DNA from: RGDT01 sp964630925
Lineage (GTDB): Bacteria; Planctomycetota; Planctomycetia; Gemmatales; Gemmataceae
Assembly: GCA_964630925.1 (NCBI GenBank)
Contig: CAZVZK010000268.1
Location: 1 to 8,590 of the forward strand
Length of the DNA: 8,590 nt
Reading direction: 5' to 3'
The position numbers and the translations under genes were made by a program. Under the pieces are notes generated by a model that was given only the letters and a program-made list of their open reading frames with translations, was not told where the DNA came from and searched no databases. Positions 1-7,583 of the stretch are shown here, piece after piece (the first letter of the stretch is position 1; each line of letters starts with the position of its first letter).

Positions 1-68
1 GTGTGTCATCCCCGTATCCTATGCCCCAGACGCTTTATCGCGCAGCGACTCTAATGTCGTTGCTGAGC

Positions 69-97
69 TTGCGAAGGGGGAGGCAGCGCGGGATAAT
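69..97 (+). promoter_or_regulatory. Candidate sigma70-type promoter for the phosphoesterase-NTPase gene
   Basis: TTGCGA at 69-74 and GATAAT at 92-97 are separated by exactly 17 bases. They match the -35 consensus at four of six positions and the -10 consensus at five of six. Transcription would begin near 104, giving a leader of about 70 bases before the ATG at 175. The leader contains a small hairpin, CGGGC 118-122 with GCCCG 129-133 around a six-base loop, with no following T run. No gene is visible in 1-174; the antisense open frame there is a continuation over the next gene and has no coding signature. Confidence 0.45.
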
Positions 98-174
98 GCG
101 GCACCCTGTTCGGTAACCGGGCGCTTCGGCCCGTCCCGCCCACAGGGCGATGTGTGAAGTGGGGGGATCGATCC

Positions 175-3100
175 ATGTGCGTCGTCCTGATCGCCCACCT
201 GAGCGACTCCCACCTGCGTGAATCCTCCGACCCACTCGTGCGTCGGTCCGCCGCCCTCGCCCGGGTCATTGAATCGGAGGCCGGCTCCGGCCTGAAGGGC
301 ATCGTCATCGCCTTCACCGGGGATGCCACGGATAAGGGGTTCGTTCCTGGCTTCAAGGTCGCCGGGCAGTTCCTCGCGGCGCTCGCGGGCGAGGTGGAAG
401 GACTGACCGGGTGCCGCCCGGTTATGCTCGCCGTGCCGGGTAACCATGACGTGGTCTCGCCGGCCGACCCGAGCCTGCGCGACCTCGCCATCGCGAGCCT
501 CAGCGCCCCTCCGGTCGCCGCCGCGTCCACCCGCCCGGCGGCGGCGATCCAGGCTGCCGTCCTGGCCGCGCTGGATGACTACTTCACCTTCGCCGAAGGG
601 GCCGCGCCTGGGGGCTCGCCCGGCAGGGGCGACCCGTACTATTTCGTGGTCGATCGGGAGTTTGCCGGCAAGCTGGTCCGGTTCCATCTGATCAACTCGT
701 CCTGGATGTGCACGCGGGGGCAGGGGCAGGGGGCGCTGGTCTACCCGGTCGACGAGATCAAGCCGCCGCCCGCCGAGCCGGCACCCGATTACGAGATCAC
801 CCTGCTACATCACCCGTTCAATTGGTTCAAGCAGCCCGAGGCCATGCGCCCGTTGCGCGACAGGGTGGAGCAGATCAGCGACATGATCTTGACCGGGCAC
901 GAGCATGTGGGGAGGGGGACGAGGGAGGAGGTCCACGGTGCCGCGGGCTACGAATACCGCGAGGGGGAGACGCTCCACGAGGGGCAGGGCGACATCTGCG
1001 GCTTCCACGTACTGCGGCTTGACTTCAAGGCGGAGCGGCAGGCGTTCACGACCTACCGTTGGCGGGCGGGCCAGGACGGCTCCGGAGGGGCTTTCACCCG
1101 GTCCGTCGGGCCCGTCGAGTCACCGCTCGGCCGGAACCTCCGCCGCGCGGCGCTTGCGTACCGGCTGAGGCCCTCGTTCGCGGAGCGGTTGGAGGACCCC
1201 GAGCTGCCCGTGCTCCACCCGAAACAGGGCAAACTCGGCCTGTCGCAATTCTACGTCTACCCGGACCTGGCGCGGGTCGACGAGGACGTGGACGGCACCC
1301 GGCAGCGGGTCAAGGGGGACGGCGTCCTTGAGATGGTCCTGAAGTCGCCGCGGGTGTTGCTGCTCGGGCCCGACCGCTGCGGCAAGAGTAGCCTGTCAAG
1401 GCGTCTATGCTCTGACCTCCATGCGCGCGGGCACGCGCCGCTCCTGGTGGAGGGTGGGCGCCTGAAGAACGCCACGGTCGAACGTCTGGGCCGCCTCCTG
1501 GAGGATCTTGTCGAGGAGCAGTACGAGGTGATCAAGGCCGAGGAATACTGGCAAGGCGAGCCTGGGAAGCGCGTCCTGATCCTCGACGATTTCCACCTCG
1601 GCCCTGCGGACAGGAGGAGGCGCGAACATCTCGTCTCCGAAATCGAGAGGCGGTTCGGCCGGACGGTGGTGGTTGCCGGCGACGAGTTCTGCTTCGACGA
1701 GCTGTTCTCGGAGGCGCCGGGTGCGGGGGCCAGCGCCCTGCTCGCTTACGAGCCTTACCGCATTCTCCCCTTCGGCCACGCCCGCTGCGACCGTTTCGTC
1801 CGGAACTGGGTGGCGCTCGGTCACTCGGAAGGGGGCGACGAGTTCGATGGCCGGGTCGGGCTAATCAACGGGTTGCTCAACCAGTTCCTCCGCAACAACC
1901 CGATCCCGCAGTACCCGTGGGTGGTGATGATCATCGTGCAGCACGCGGACTCGCCGGAGCCGCTGCACGCACGGAATGGCTCCTACGGCTACCTGCTACA
2001 GGCGCTGATCACCGCGGCGCTGGCCAAGTCCCGCCTGAACCTGCCTGTCAACGGCAAGTATGTGTGGCTCGGCGGCTTGGCGAACGAGCTGTATTCCAAC
2101 GACAGGAAGGCGCTGACGGACGCGGAGTCTCGACTCTTCCATGAGCGACACCGCAAGGACTACGGGATCAGCCAGGACTACAAGGAGGTGCGGGATGACA
2201 TGGTGGCCGCCGGCGTGCTGCGCGTCGAAGGGGGCCTGGTCTCGTTCCGCCAGCCATACACGTACTGTTACTTCGTCGCATGGCACCTGGCCCAGCGTCT
2301 CCACGGCGAGGACGCTGGGGCCATAGGCGATGTCCGGCAGCTCTGCGGGGATCTTTACCATGAGGACGCCGCGAACGTCCTCGTCTTCCTCGCGCACCTT
2401 ACGACCTCGCCGGCGGTCCTGAGCGAGATGACCGCGCAGGCATCGAGGCTGTTCTCCGAGTGTGCCGAGACCGATTTCGTCTGCGACACGGCCGCCATCA
2501 ATAGCCTGTGTGGCAAGGGCCACGCCTTGGTGCTCCCGCCGGGTGCCCCGTCCGACAACCTCGCCGCGATGCGCGACCGCATGGACGGTCAGCGGGCCGA
2601 GCATGAGGCGAGCACGCCCCCCCGCCGGGAGATCGTGCTGAGGTCAGAGCGGGGGGGCTCGCTCATGAAGCCCGGGAGCGAGCAGCAAAGGTCCATCGAG
2701 ATCGTGACCGCGATGAGGGCGATCGAGATCCTCGGCCAGGTGCTGAGGAACGAGGCCACGGCCAGGAAGGTGGACGCGCTGGTAGACATCACCGACCAGG
2801 TCTTCCGGCTGGGGCGCAGGCTGCTCGGCTTCATCTTCGCCATCGCGAGTGAGCGATTGGACCGCACCATCACTGTCCTTGAGGGGCACTACCGGCAACG
2901 GATGCCGGAGGCGGAGCCCGGGGAGCTTACGGGGGAGGCGAGCCGCCATCTCTTCAACATGTATGCTTTCGCCACCTTCGCCGTGGTGAAGCACACCGCC
3001 CTCGCCGTCAGCGAAAAGAACCTCGCGGAAGTATTCCGCAGGCTGGTTGAGAAGGACGCGAATCTCGCCAACAGGATCTACAAGGTGGCGATCGACCTGG

Positions 3101-3363
3101 AAGGTGGTGGCGGGCAGATCCCGCTCCAGGATCTGGAGGCCTTGAGCGATGAGCTGTCCGGCAGGGCGAAGACCCAGGGGGGCGGCGGGAGGCGTTCGCG
3201 TAACAACATCGCGAGGACGCTGGTGTGCGCACTCGCCATCGACCACCTGCATCTGAACTATGTGCCGCACAGCCAAGTTCAGCAGCTTTGCGCTAAGTTG
3301 CAGATCAACCTGCCCGTTAGCACGAACAATCTTGCGACGAAACGGCTTCCCCCGCCGAAGTAG
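175..3363 (+). CDS. Calcineurin-like metallophosphoesterase fused to a STAND-type P-loop NTPase; putative anti-phage/conflict protein
   Basis: The protein is about 1062 residues. The N-terminal domain carries all the metal-binding motifs of calcineurin-like phosphoesterases: DSH 11-13, GD 49-50, GNHD 89-92, HH 212-213 and GHEH 241-244. It should therefore be an active two-metal phosphohydrolase; the substrate (nucleotide, nucleic acid or protein) cannot be told. A connector with YVYPDL near residue 360 leads to a P-loop NTPase with Walker A GPDRCGKS 398-405 and Walker B RVLILDDF 466-473. A later helical segment holds NPIPQYPW (575-582), resembling the winged-helix/arm region of STAND ATPases. 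From about 680 to the end it is helical, with an AMRAIEILGQVLRN motif (846-859) of a kind I recall from C-termini of STAND-like defence proteins. No signal peptide or clear membrane span is seen, so it is probably cytoplasmic. The ATG at 175 is preferred because it sits just before the first beta strand and follows a G-rich stretch at 161-166; a GTG at 154 would add seven residues. The immune role is inferred from architecture and neighbours. Confidence 0.9.
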   Translation: MCVVLIAHLSDSHLRESSDPLVRRSAALARVIESEAGSGLKGIVIAFTGDATDKGFVPGFKVAGQFLAALAGEVEGLTGCRPVMLAVPGNHDVVSPADPSLRDLAIASLSAPPVAAASTRPAAAIQAAVLAALDDYFTFAEGAAPGGSPGRGDPYYFVVDREFAGKLVRFHLINSSWMCTRGQGQGALVYPVDEIKPPPAEPAPDYEITLLHHPFNWFKQPEAMRPLRDRVEQISDMILTGHEHVGRGTREEVHGAAGYEYREGETLHEGQGDICGFHVLRLDFKAERQAFTTYRWRAGQDGSGGAFTRSVGPVESPLGRNLRRAALAYRLRPSFAERLEDPELPVLHPKQGKLGLSQFYVYPDLARVDEDVDGTRQRVKGDGVLEMVLKSPRVLLLGPDRCGKSSLSRRLCSDLHARGHAPLLVEGGRLKNATVERLGRLLEDLVEEQYEVIKAEEYWQGEPGKRVLILDDFHLGPADRRRREHLVSEIERRFGRTVVVAGDEFCFDELFSEAPGAGASALLAYEPYRILPFGHARCDRFVRNWVALGHSEGGDEFDGRVGLINGLLNQFLRNNPIPQYPWVVMIIVQHADSPEPLHARNGSYGYLLQALITAALAKSRLNLPVNGKYVWLGGLANELYSNDRKALTDAESRLFHERHRKDYGISQDYKEVRDDMVAAGVLRVEGGLVSFRQPYTYCYFVAWHLAQRLHGEDAGAIGDVRQLCGDLYHEDAANVLVFLAHLTTSPAVLSEMTAQASRLFSECAETDFVCDTAAINSLCGKGHALVLPPGAPSDNLAAMRDRMDGQRAEHEASTPPRREIVLRSERGGSLMKPGSEQQRSIEIVTAMRAIEILGQVLRNEATARKVDALVDITDQVFRLGRRLLGFIFAIASERLDRTITVLEGHYRQRMPEAEPGELTGEASRHLFNMYAFATFAVVKHTALAVSEKNLAEVFRRLVEKDANLANRIYKVAIDLEGGGGQIPLQDLEALSDELSGRAKTQGGGGRRSRNNIARTLVCALAIDHLHLNYVPHSQVQQLCAKLQINLPVSTNNLATKRLPPPK
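2616..2658 (+). repeat. Perfect 10-bp all-GC inverted repeat inside the NTPase gene
   Basis: The arm at 2616-2625 (G, seven C, G, C) is the exact reverse complement of 2649-2658 (G, C, seven G, C), with a 23-base spacer. It falls in the polar, probably flexible linker between the NTPase module and the C-terminal helical part (residues about 815-828). The reading frame is intact across both homopolymer runs. It could form a stable mRNA stem; any role is unknown. Confidence 0.6.
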
Positions 3364-3453
3364 CAAGGAAGCGACGGTGCGGTACAAGTGGCGTTATCTC
3401 GGCAGCAGCCGCTCCCCCAGCCGCCTGAGTGCCGCCATCCCCAGCAGTCGCCG

Positions 3454-3476
3454 GGGCTATGCGGGGAGAATAGCCC
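3454..3476. terminator. Small hairpin in the convergent gap; possible bidirectional terminator
   Basis: GGGCTAT at 3454-3460 and ATAGCCC at 3470-3476 form a perfect 7-bp stem with a nine-base loop. It lies in the 118-base gap between two convergent stop codons (TAG ending at 3363 on the plus strand; TAG at 3482-3484 read on the minus strand). There is no T run on either side, so classical intrinsic termination is unproven. Nothing else is seen in the gap. Confidence 0.35.
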
Positions 3477-3481
3477 ATCCG

Positions 3482-6437
3482 CTAGCCGGCGACTCCCTCG
3501 GCGCTCTCGGCCAATGCTGGCGCCGGCTCGCCCGTCCGGCTGGTGGCGGCCTGGTTCAGCTCCAGCAGCGCGGCCAGCACCTGGTCGTCGGCCATGTCCG
3601 GCCTCCACCCGTACCCGGCGAACACGGCCTCGTCGAGGTCCCGGTGCGCGGCCGCCAGCCACGCCGGCCGCGTGTTGTAGAGCTCCGTCAGCGTGCGCTT
3701 CGCGAGCCTGGCCGCGCACCCCGATTCCCGCGGCACCAGCCGGGGGAACCTGACGGTGCCCACCCCGCCGGCGCCCGCATCGTGGACGTAGCGCCCCCAC
3801 GGCCCCCCTGTCGAGCCGCGGAAGGTGAGCGCCTCCTCGCGCACCAACTCGGGCGGGTTCAGCCACCCGTTGCGCAGCGTGTCGAGCCGCTGCGCCGCCT
3901 CGGCGATCTCCGTGCGCAGCGCCCCCTCGGGCCGGGGGAACGGGAACGTCTCGAAGCAGGTGGTCGGCGTGTAGCGGAATCCGCTCTCCCTCTCGCGGAC
4001 CTGGGTCCCCTGCGCCCTCGCCCACACCTCGTGCACGCGGGAATGCAGGAGGCCGAGGTGGTAGTCGTCCTCGCAGGCGAAGGCGACGAGCTGGCAGTCG
4101 GGCAGCGTGGGCGCGGCCTGCCAGATGAAGAACTGGTGCTTCGCCACGCGGGGCAGGACGAGGAACCTGCTCGCCCCCCCCCAGGGCCACCCGCATCCCG
4201 GGCCGCGCCTCCACGTGCACCCACCACCGCGCGCTGTAGGCCTCGCGCCTGTTGCCCTGCCTCACGGGGAAGACGTGCGTCCTCGCGTGCTCGAACGGGG
4301 CCTCGTAGAGCGCCGCCTCGCGCTCCGCCATCCCGGTGCCGAAGTCGATGATCCACAGGCGCCGGTTGCGGCCCGTCAGGTCCTTGCCGTTGACCCACGG
4401 GACGACGACGTCGCTGTTGGGCCGCCCGTCCGGGTTGGGGCTGGCGAGCATCCGCAGGGCCGCCTCCTCGGCCATCTCGAAGGGGCCGCCCTTGGTGTCG
4501 CCCATGAACGAGAGGCCGGCCCGTGACGGGATGCGCCTGGCCTGCGTCACGTCCGCGCCGCAGCTCAGGTCGCTGTGTATCCGCTCGACCGGCTTGCCGT
4601 CGAGCGTGCGGCACTTCTCCTCGCCGGCGTCGAACCCCACCATCGAGACGTGGACGTTGGCGCCGTCCAGCACCCAGTCGCGGTCGCTCTCGCCGAAGAA
4701 GATGTCGCCCGTGCCCTTGATCCGCTTGAGCACGTCGCGGTTCGCCCCGCCCCGGATGCCCTGCGTGGCGAGCAACCCGGCGCGGCGGCACCTGCCGGCC
4801 TCCACCTGGGCGCGGGCCTTCTCGAACCAGTAGCAGCACAGGTCCGCCTCGGCCGGCACGCGCCCGTCCCACACCCGGAACAGGTCGTCCACATAACCGT
4901 CGCCCAGCTGCGAGCGCATGCGCTTGCCGCCGAGGAACGGCGGGTTGCCGACGATGAAATCGCACTCCGGCCACTCCGGCTCCCTCGGGCCCTCGGTAGC
5001 GCGCTCCAGCACCGCGTCCCCCAGGCGGATGCTCTCGCCGGGGTCGAGGACGGGCTTGCTCCTGGGGGAGAGGCCGTTCTGCCACTTCCACTGGAGGTAG
5101 CCGATCCAGACGACGACCTGGGCGAGCTCCTGGGCGAACGGGTGCCTCTCGATGCCCAGCATCTGGCCGGGCCGTGCGAAGGGCAGCGGCGGGCAGCCGC
5201 GGGCCTGCCCGTAGGCGATCACCTCCTTCTCCAGGTCGAGCAGGAGGTTCATGGCGACGTAGAGGAAGTTGCCCGACCCGCAGGCCGGGTCGAGGATCTT
5301 CACCTCCGCGAGCCGGCCCGCGAACCGCATCAGCGTGCCGTCGAACTCCGTCCGCTCCCTGGACTTCTTCTTGCGCCGCCCGGACGGCTCGCCGCTCAGG
5401 ATGTTCTCCTGGATGCGGAGCCAGAGCGCGTCGCACTCCGCCCGCACCGCGTGCCACTCGCGCCGCAGCGGCGTCATCAGGACCGGCTCCAGCACGGCCA
5501 TGATGTCGGCCTTGCCGGTGTAGTGGGTGCCGACCAGGCCGTGCTTCAGCGGGTCGAGGGTGCGCTCCAGGAGCGTGCCGAAGATGGACGGCTCCACGTC
5601 GCCCCAGTCGCACTCGTTCACCTTGAGCAGGTCGACGATCTCCTCCGCGGTCATCTCGATGGCCGACGTGTCGGCGAACAGGCCGCCGTTGAAGTGGGCG
5701 ATGCGGTCCGCCCCGAACGGCCCGCCCCTGTCCATCGACATGAACAGCAGCCGCATCTGCCGCCGCAGCGACCTCGGCCTCCTCTGGAACGTCCTCAGCA
5801 GGCGCGTGAACACCTCGCCTTCGAGCAGCCCCACGTCCTCCGCGAACATGCAGAAGATCAGCTTCATCAGGAACCTCGCCACGTCCCGGTCCGGCGTGCC
5901 GCGCAGGCGCAGCCGGTCGGCGAGGGAGCCGAGCCGCTCCGCCACGTCCTCGGTGACGCGCAGGCGCGTGACGCCCGGCCGCAGCCTCTCCGGGTCGAAG
6001 AAGACGCCGCGCATGACCTCCAGCGCCTTCGGGTCGCCCATCTCGGCCAGGGAGAAGTCGTGGCGGCACTTGGCCGTGCCGGTGAAGTTGGTGTGGACCT
6101 CGGTCCTGCCGATGTCGCAGACGACCAGCAGGGGCGGGTTCTCCAGGTCCTCGCGGTAGAGCAGGAGCTGCTGGTAGGCGTTGGCGAGGCTCTTGTGCTT
6201 CTTGGCCCGCTTGTACTCCCAGGCGAAGTGGCCCTTCTTCCAGACGTCGGCCCAGCCCTGCCTGCCGTCCGTGGTGTGGACGCCCTTCTCGAAGGTGAAG
6301 TGGCTGCCGTCCGGGTCGGAGGCGAGCGGCGTCGGGTGGCCGAGCATGCCGCACAGGTCGACGAAGTGCTCCTGCGCGGAGGCGCGCTCGGAGACGGTGA
6401 CGGGCTTCCACTTGGCGATGAACGCCTGGGGCGTCAT
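3482..6437 (-). CDS. MmeI-like Type IIL/IIG restriction-modification enzyme (nuclease plus N6-adenine methyltransferase), frameshifted at a G9 run
   Basis: This is a single-chain enzyme expected to cut and to methylate adenine at its own recognition site. Near the N-terminus D64, E74 and K76 form D-x9-E-x-K, the same spacing as the MmeI nuclease site. A helical region follows, then the SAM-binding motif DPACGSG (383-389) and catalytic NPPF (498-501), as in COG1002-type class I adenine methyltransferases. The target-recognition part begins near 660. At about residue 752 the frame breaks in a run of nine G (4174-4182). Dropping one G joins ALGG to ASRFLVLPRVAKH, then DDYHLGLLHSRVHE and RYTPTTCFETFPFP, all typical of the C-terminus of this family. 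The restored length is 984 residues; MmeI itself is about 920. As sequenced, the upstream frame continues as Arg/Gly/Pro-rich nonsense to 3279, past the true stop. The start is the ATG at 6437, where family-like sequence begins; an ATG at 6446 adds three residues. No strong ribosome-binding site is visible. PglX and DrmMI are related alternatives, but the D-E-K motif favours MmeI. Confidence 0.85.
4174..4182 (-). other. G9 homopolymer at the frameshift of the restriction-modification gene
   Basis: Nine consecutive C on the plus strand read as nine G in the coding strand. Eight G place the upstream methyltransferase/recognition frame and the downstream recognition domain in one frame; nine do not. 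Three explanations fit: an assembly homopolymer error, a fixed inactivating mutation, or a slippage-prone contingency tract that switches the enzyme on and off. Confidence 0.85.
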
Positions 6438-6564
6438 GGTGGGCATTGGCGCTGGGGGTCCGGCCTTGGGTGTATGCGCTCGCGGAAGCGTGCAATACAT
6501 CAATTGTGCGGACCGGCGCCAGGGAGACGCAAGGGGGAAACGGGACAAATAATCCAAGAACGTC

Positions 6565-6583
6565 AATAGCGAAAGTGGCTATT
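6565..6583. promoter_or_regulatory. Inverted repeat in the divergent intergenic region
   Basis: AATAGC 6565-6570 and GCTATT 6578-6583 flank a seven-base spacer. They lie in the only relatively AT-rich stretch (about 6541-6590) of the 248-base gap between the start of the restriction-modification gene and the divergent YkgJ-type gene. On the minus strand the repeat abuts TTGACG (6566-6561), a fair -35 match, but no convincing -10 box follows at the proper distance. An operator controlling the restriction gene is possible; a small RNA hairpin is the alternative. Confidence 0.35.
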
Positions 6584-6652
6584 TGTTCAGAGAGCGAATG
6601 CCCGATCAACCGGCGCGTGTCCGCCGCCGGGGGCACGCGGCCTTGCCCGCGT

Positions 6653-7405
6653 TCACTCACCTTGGTATCCCGGCCCCGCCCGAGTGGAGCCGCGATGGAC
6701 AACGACACCGGCCCTTACGACTGCCAGTCCTGCGGCGCGTGCTGCGTCCACCTGGGCGCGTATGACGGCGACGCCTACGTCTACCTCGACAGGGGCGAGG
6801 CCGCCCGCATGCGCCGCCTCGGCCTGCGCGTCGTCGAGGCCGCGCTCGGCTCGAAGTGCCTGGCCGCCGCGCCGCACGAGGGCGCGTGGGGCTACCCGGC
6901 GTGCGTGGCGTTCGAGGGCGAGTTCGGCGTCAGGTGCGGCTGCTCCGTTTACGCCGACAGGCCGTCCGTCTGCCGCGACTTCGGGTCGGGCAGCGACGTG
7001 TGCATCGAGGCGCGGGAGCGGGCGGGCCTGCCTGTTTGAGGCTGTGCAGGAATCAGGTATGAAAAGTCGGTGAAGGCGATCCCGGAGGCGGTGCCACCCC
7101 GAGCTTCGGTCGGTAACCTCAGCCGTGGCCGGGCGCGAGCGTGCGGGGTGATGGGCGACACCCTGCCGCCGTGACCCGGCCATTCTCAATCCTTTCGCGT
7201 CGGCCCTCGCCCGCGCCTTGCCCAGCGCCCGCCGCGCCGCCTCGGCGTTGGCGATCATCTCGTAGAGCGCGTTGAGGTAGACCCTCCGCTCGTGCGGCAG
7301 CAGCACGCCGGGCGCGTTCCTCACGCACGCGACCTCGCGCGCCACACCCTCCTCAAGCCTCCTCAGCCTGTCCATCCGCCGGTCCACTGCCTCCCACTCG
7401 ATCAT
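6653..7405 (-). CDS. Small helical hypothetical protein; frame runs on antisense through the YkgJ-type gene
   Basis: I do not recognise this gene. The ATG at 7405 is preceded by GGCGGAG about seven bases upstream, a good ribosome-binding site. The first roughly 75 residues look genuinely coding: charged, amphipathic helices rich in Arg, Glu and Ala (DRRMDRLRRLEEGVAREV, then YLNALYEMIANAEAARRALG), possibly a short coiled coil. After about residue 80 (near 7165) composition turns to Arg/Ala/Pro/His-rich sequence with no pattern. The frame then passes completely antisense over the YkgJ-type gene to a stop at 6653, for a nominal 250 residues. The likely reality is a protein of about 75-80 residues whose proper stop was lost. 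One candidate is GCGAAAGGATTGA near 7200-7188: losing a single A would give Ala-Lys-Asp-stop. The 3' end is therefore uncertain. Confidence 0.4.
   Translation of the reverse strand: MIEWEAVDRRMDRLRRLEEGVAREVACVRNAPGVLLPHERRVYLNALYEMIANAEAARRALGKARARADAKGLRMAGSRRQGVAHHPARSRPATAEVTDRSSGWHRLRDRLHRLFIPDSCTASNRQARPLPRLDAHVAARPEVAADGRPVGVNGAAAPDAELALERHARRVAPRALVRRGGQALRAERGLDDAQAEAAHAGGLAPVEVDVGVAVIRAQVDAARAAGLAVVRAGVVVHRGSTRAGPGYQGE
6695..7039 (+). CDS. YkgJ-family cysteine cluster protein (CxxCxxCC)
   Basis: This is a 114-residue protein with the defining N-terminal motif CQSCGACC (C-x2-C-x2-CC, about residues 10-17). A second cysteine group follows: a lone Cys near 53, YPAC, RCGCSVYADRPSVC and a late Cys near the C-terminus. 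That is the usual layout of the UPF0153/YkgJ family, whose cysteines are thought to hold zinc or an iron-sulphur cluster. Some members are linked to metal-dependent modification, but the reaction for this one is unknown. The length is normal for a short family member. The ATG is chosen because GGAG at 6686-6689 lies five bases upstream and the cysteine motif begins soon after; the frame is open further upstream to 6446 but carries no family-like sequence there. No signal peptide is seen, so it is likely cytoplasmic. It has no visible link to the restriction gene apart from the shared divergent gap. Confidence 0.88.
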   Translation: MDNDTGPYDCQSCGACCVHLGAYDGDAYVYLDRGEAARMRRLGLRVVEAALGSKCLAAAPHEGAWGYPACVAFEGEFGVRCGCSVYADRPSVCRDFGSGSDVCIEARERAGLPV

Positions 7406-7510
7406 GACGCGCTCCGCCGGGACGCCTGTATCATCCGGCGCCCGTGGGCGCGTTGCAAGGCCCGGCACGCGGATGTCGCCGTGTGTCGTCCGACGGCGTG
7501 GGATGACACC

Positions 7511-7539
7511 TTGGCGCCGGGTGGCCGCATGTGTACAAA
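7511..7539 (+). promoter_or_regulatory. Candidate promoter for the 84-residue gene
   Basis: TTGGCG at 7511-7516 and TACAAA at 7534-7539 are 17 bases apart and each match four of six consensus positions. They lie at the edge of a distinctly AT-rich block (7534-7565) in an otherwise very GC-rich region, about 45 bases before the gene starting at 7584. Confidence 0.35.
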
Positions 7540-7583
7540 TATCAAATAATTACCCGAATTGATTCCTCCAGGGAGAGTGAAGC

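Noticed and set aside
19..687. 222-residue minus-strand open frame over the leader and phosphoesterase domain
   Set aside because: It lies opposite the conserved phosphoesterase motifs and has no family-like sequence or ribosome-binding site.
3482..4147. A separate 221-residue gene starting at GTG 4147
   Set aside because: The sequence is the direct continuation of the upstream enzyme's recognition domain. Family-like residues (ASRFLVLPRV) precede the GTG in the same frame back to the G run, so it is the second half of one gene.
3260..4351. 363-residue plus-strand open frame in the convergent region
   Set aside because: It covers the end of the NTPase gene out of frame and is antisense to the conserved recognition domain.
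4575..6569. 664-residue plus-strand open frame over the restriction-modification gene
   Set aside because: Its translation is Arg/Ala/Leu/Glu/His-rich without motifs, and it mirrors the true gene's codon bias on the opposite strand.
3859..6708. 949-residue minus-strand open frame in a second frame
   Set aside because: Arg/Gly/Pro-rich shadow; the adjacent frame carries all the methyltransferase and nuclease motifs.
3..7509. GTGTCATCCC at 3-12 and its reverse complement at 7500-7509 as element ends
   Set aside because: A ten-base inverted match is expected many times by chance in 8.6 kb, and neither copy shows flanking duplications.
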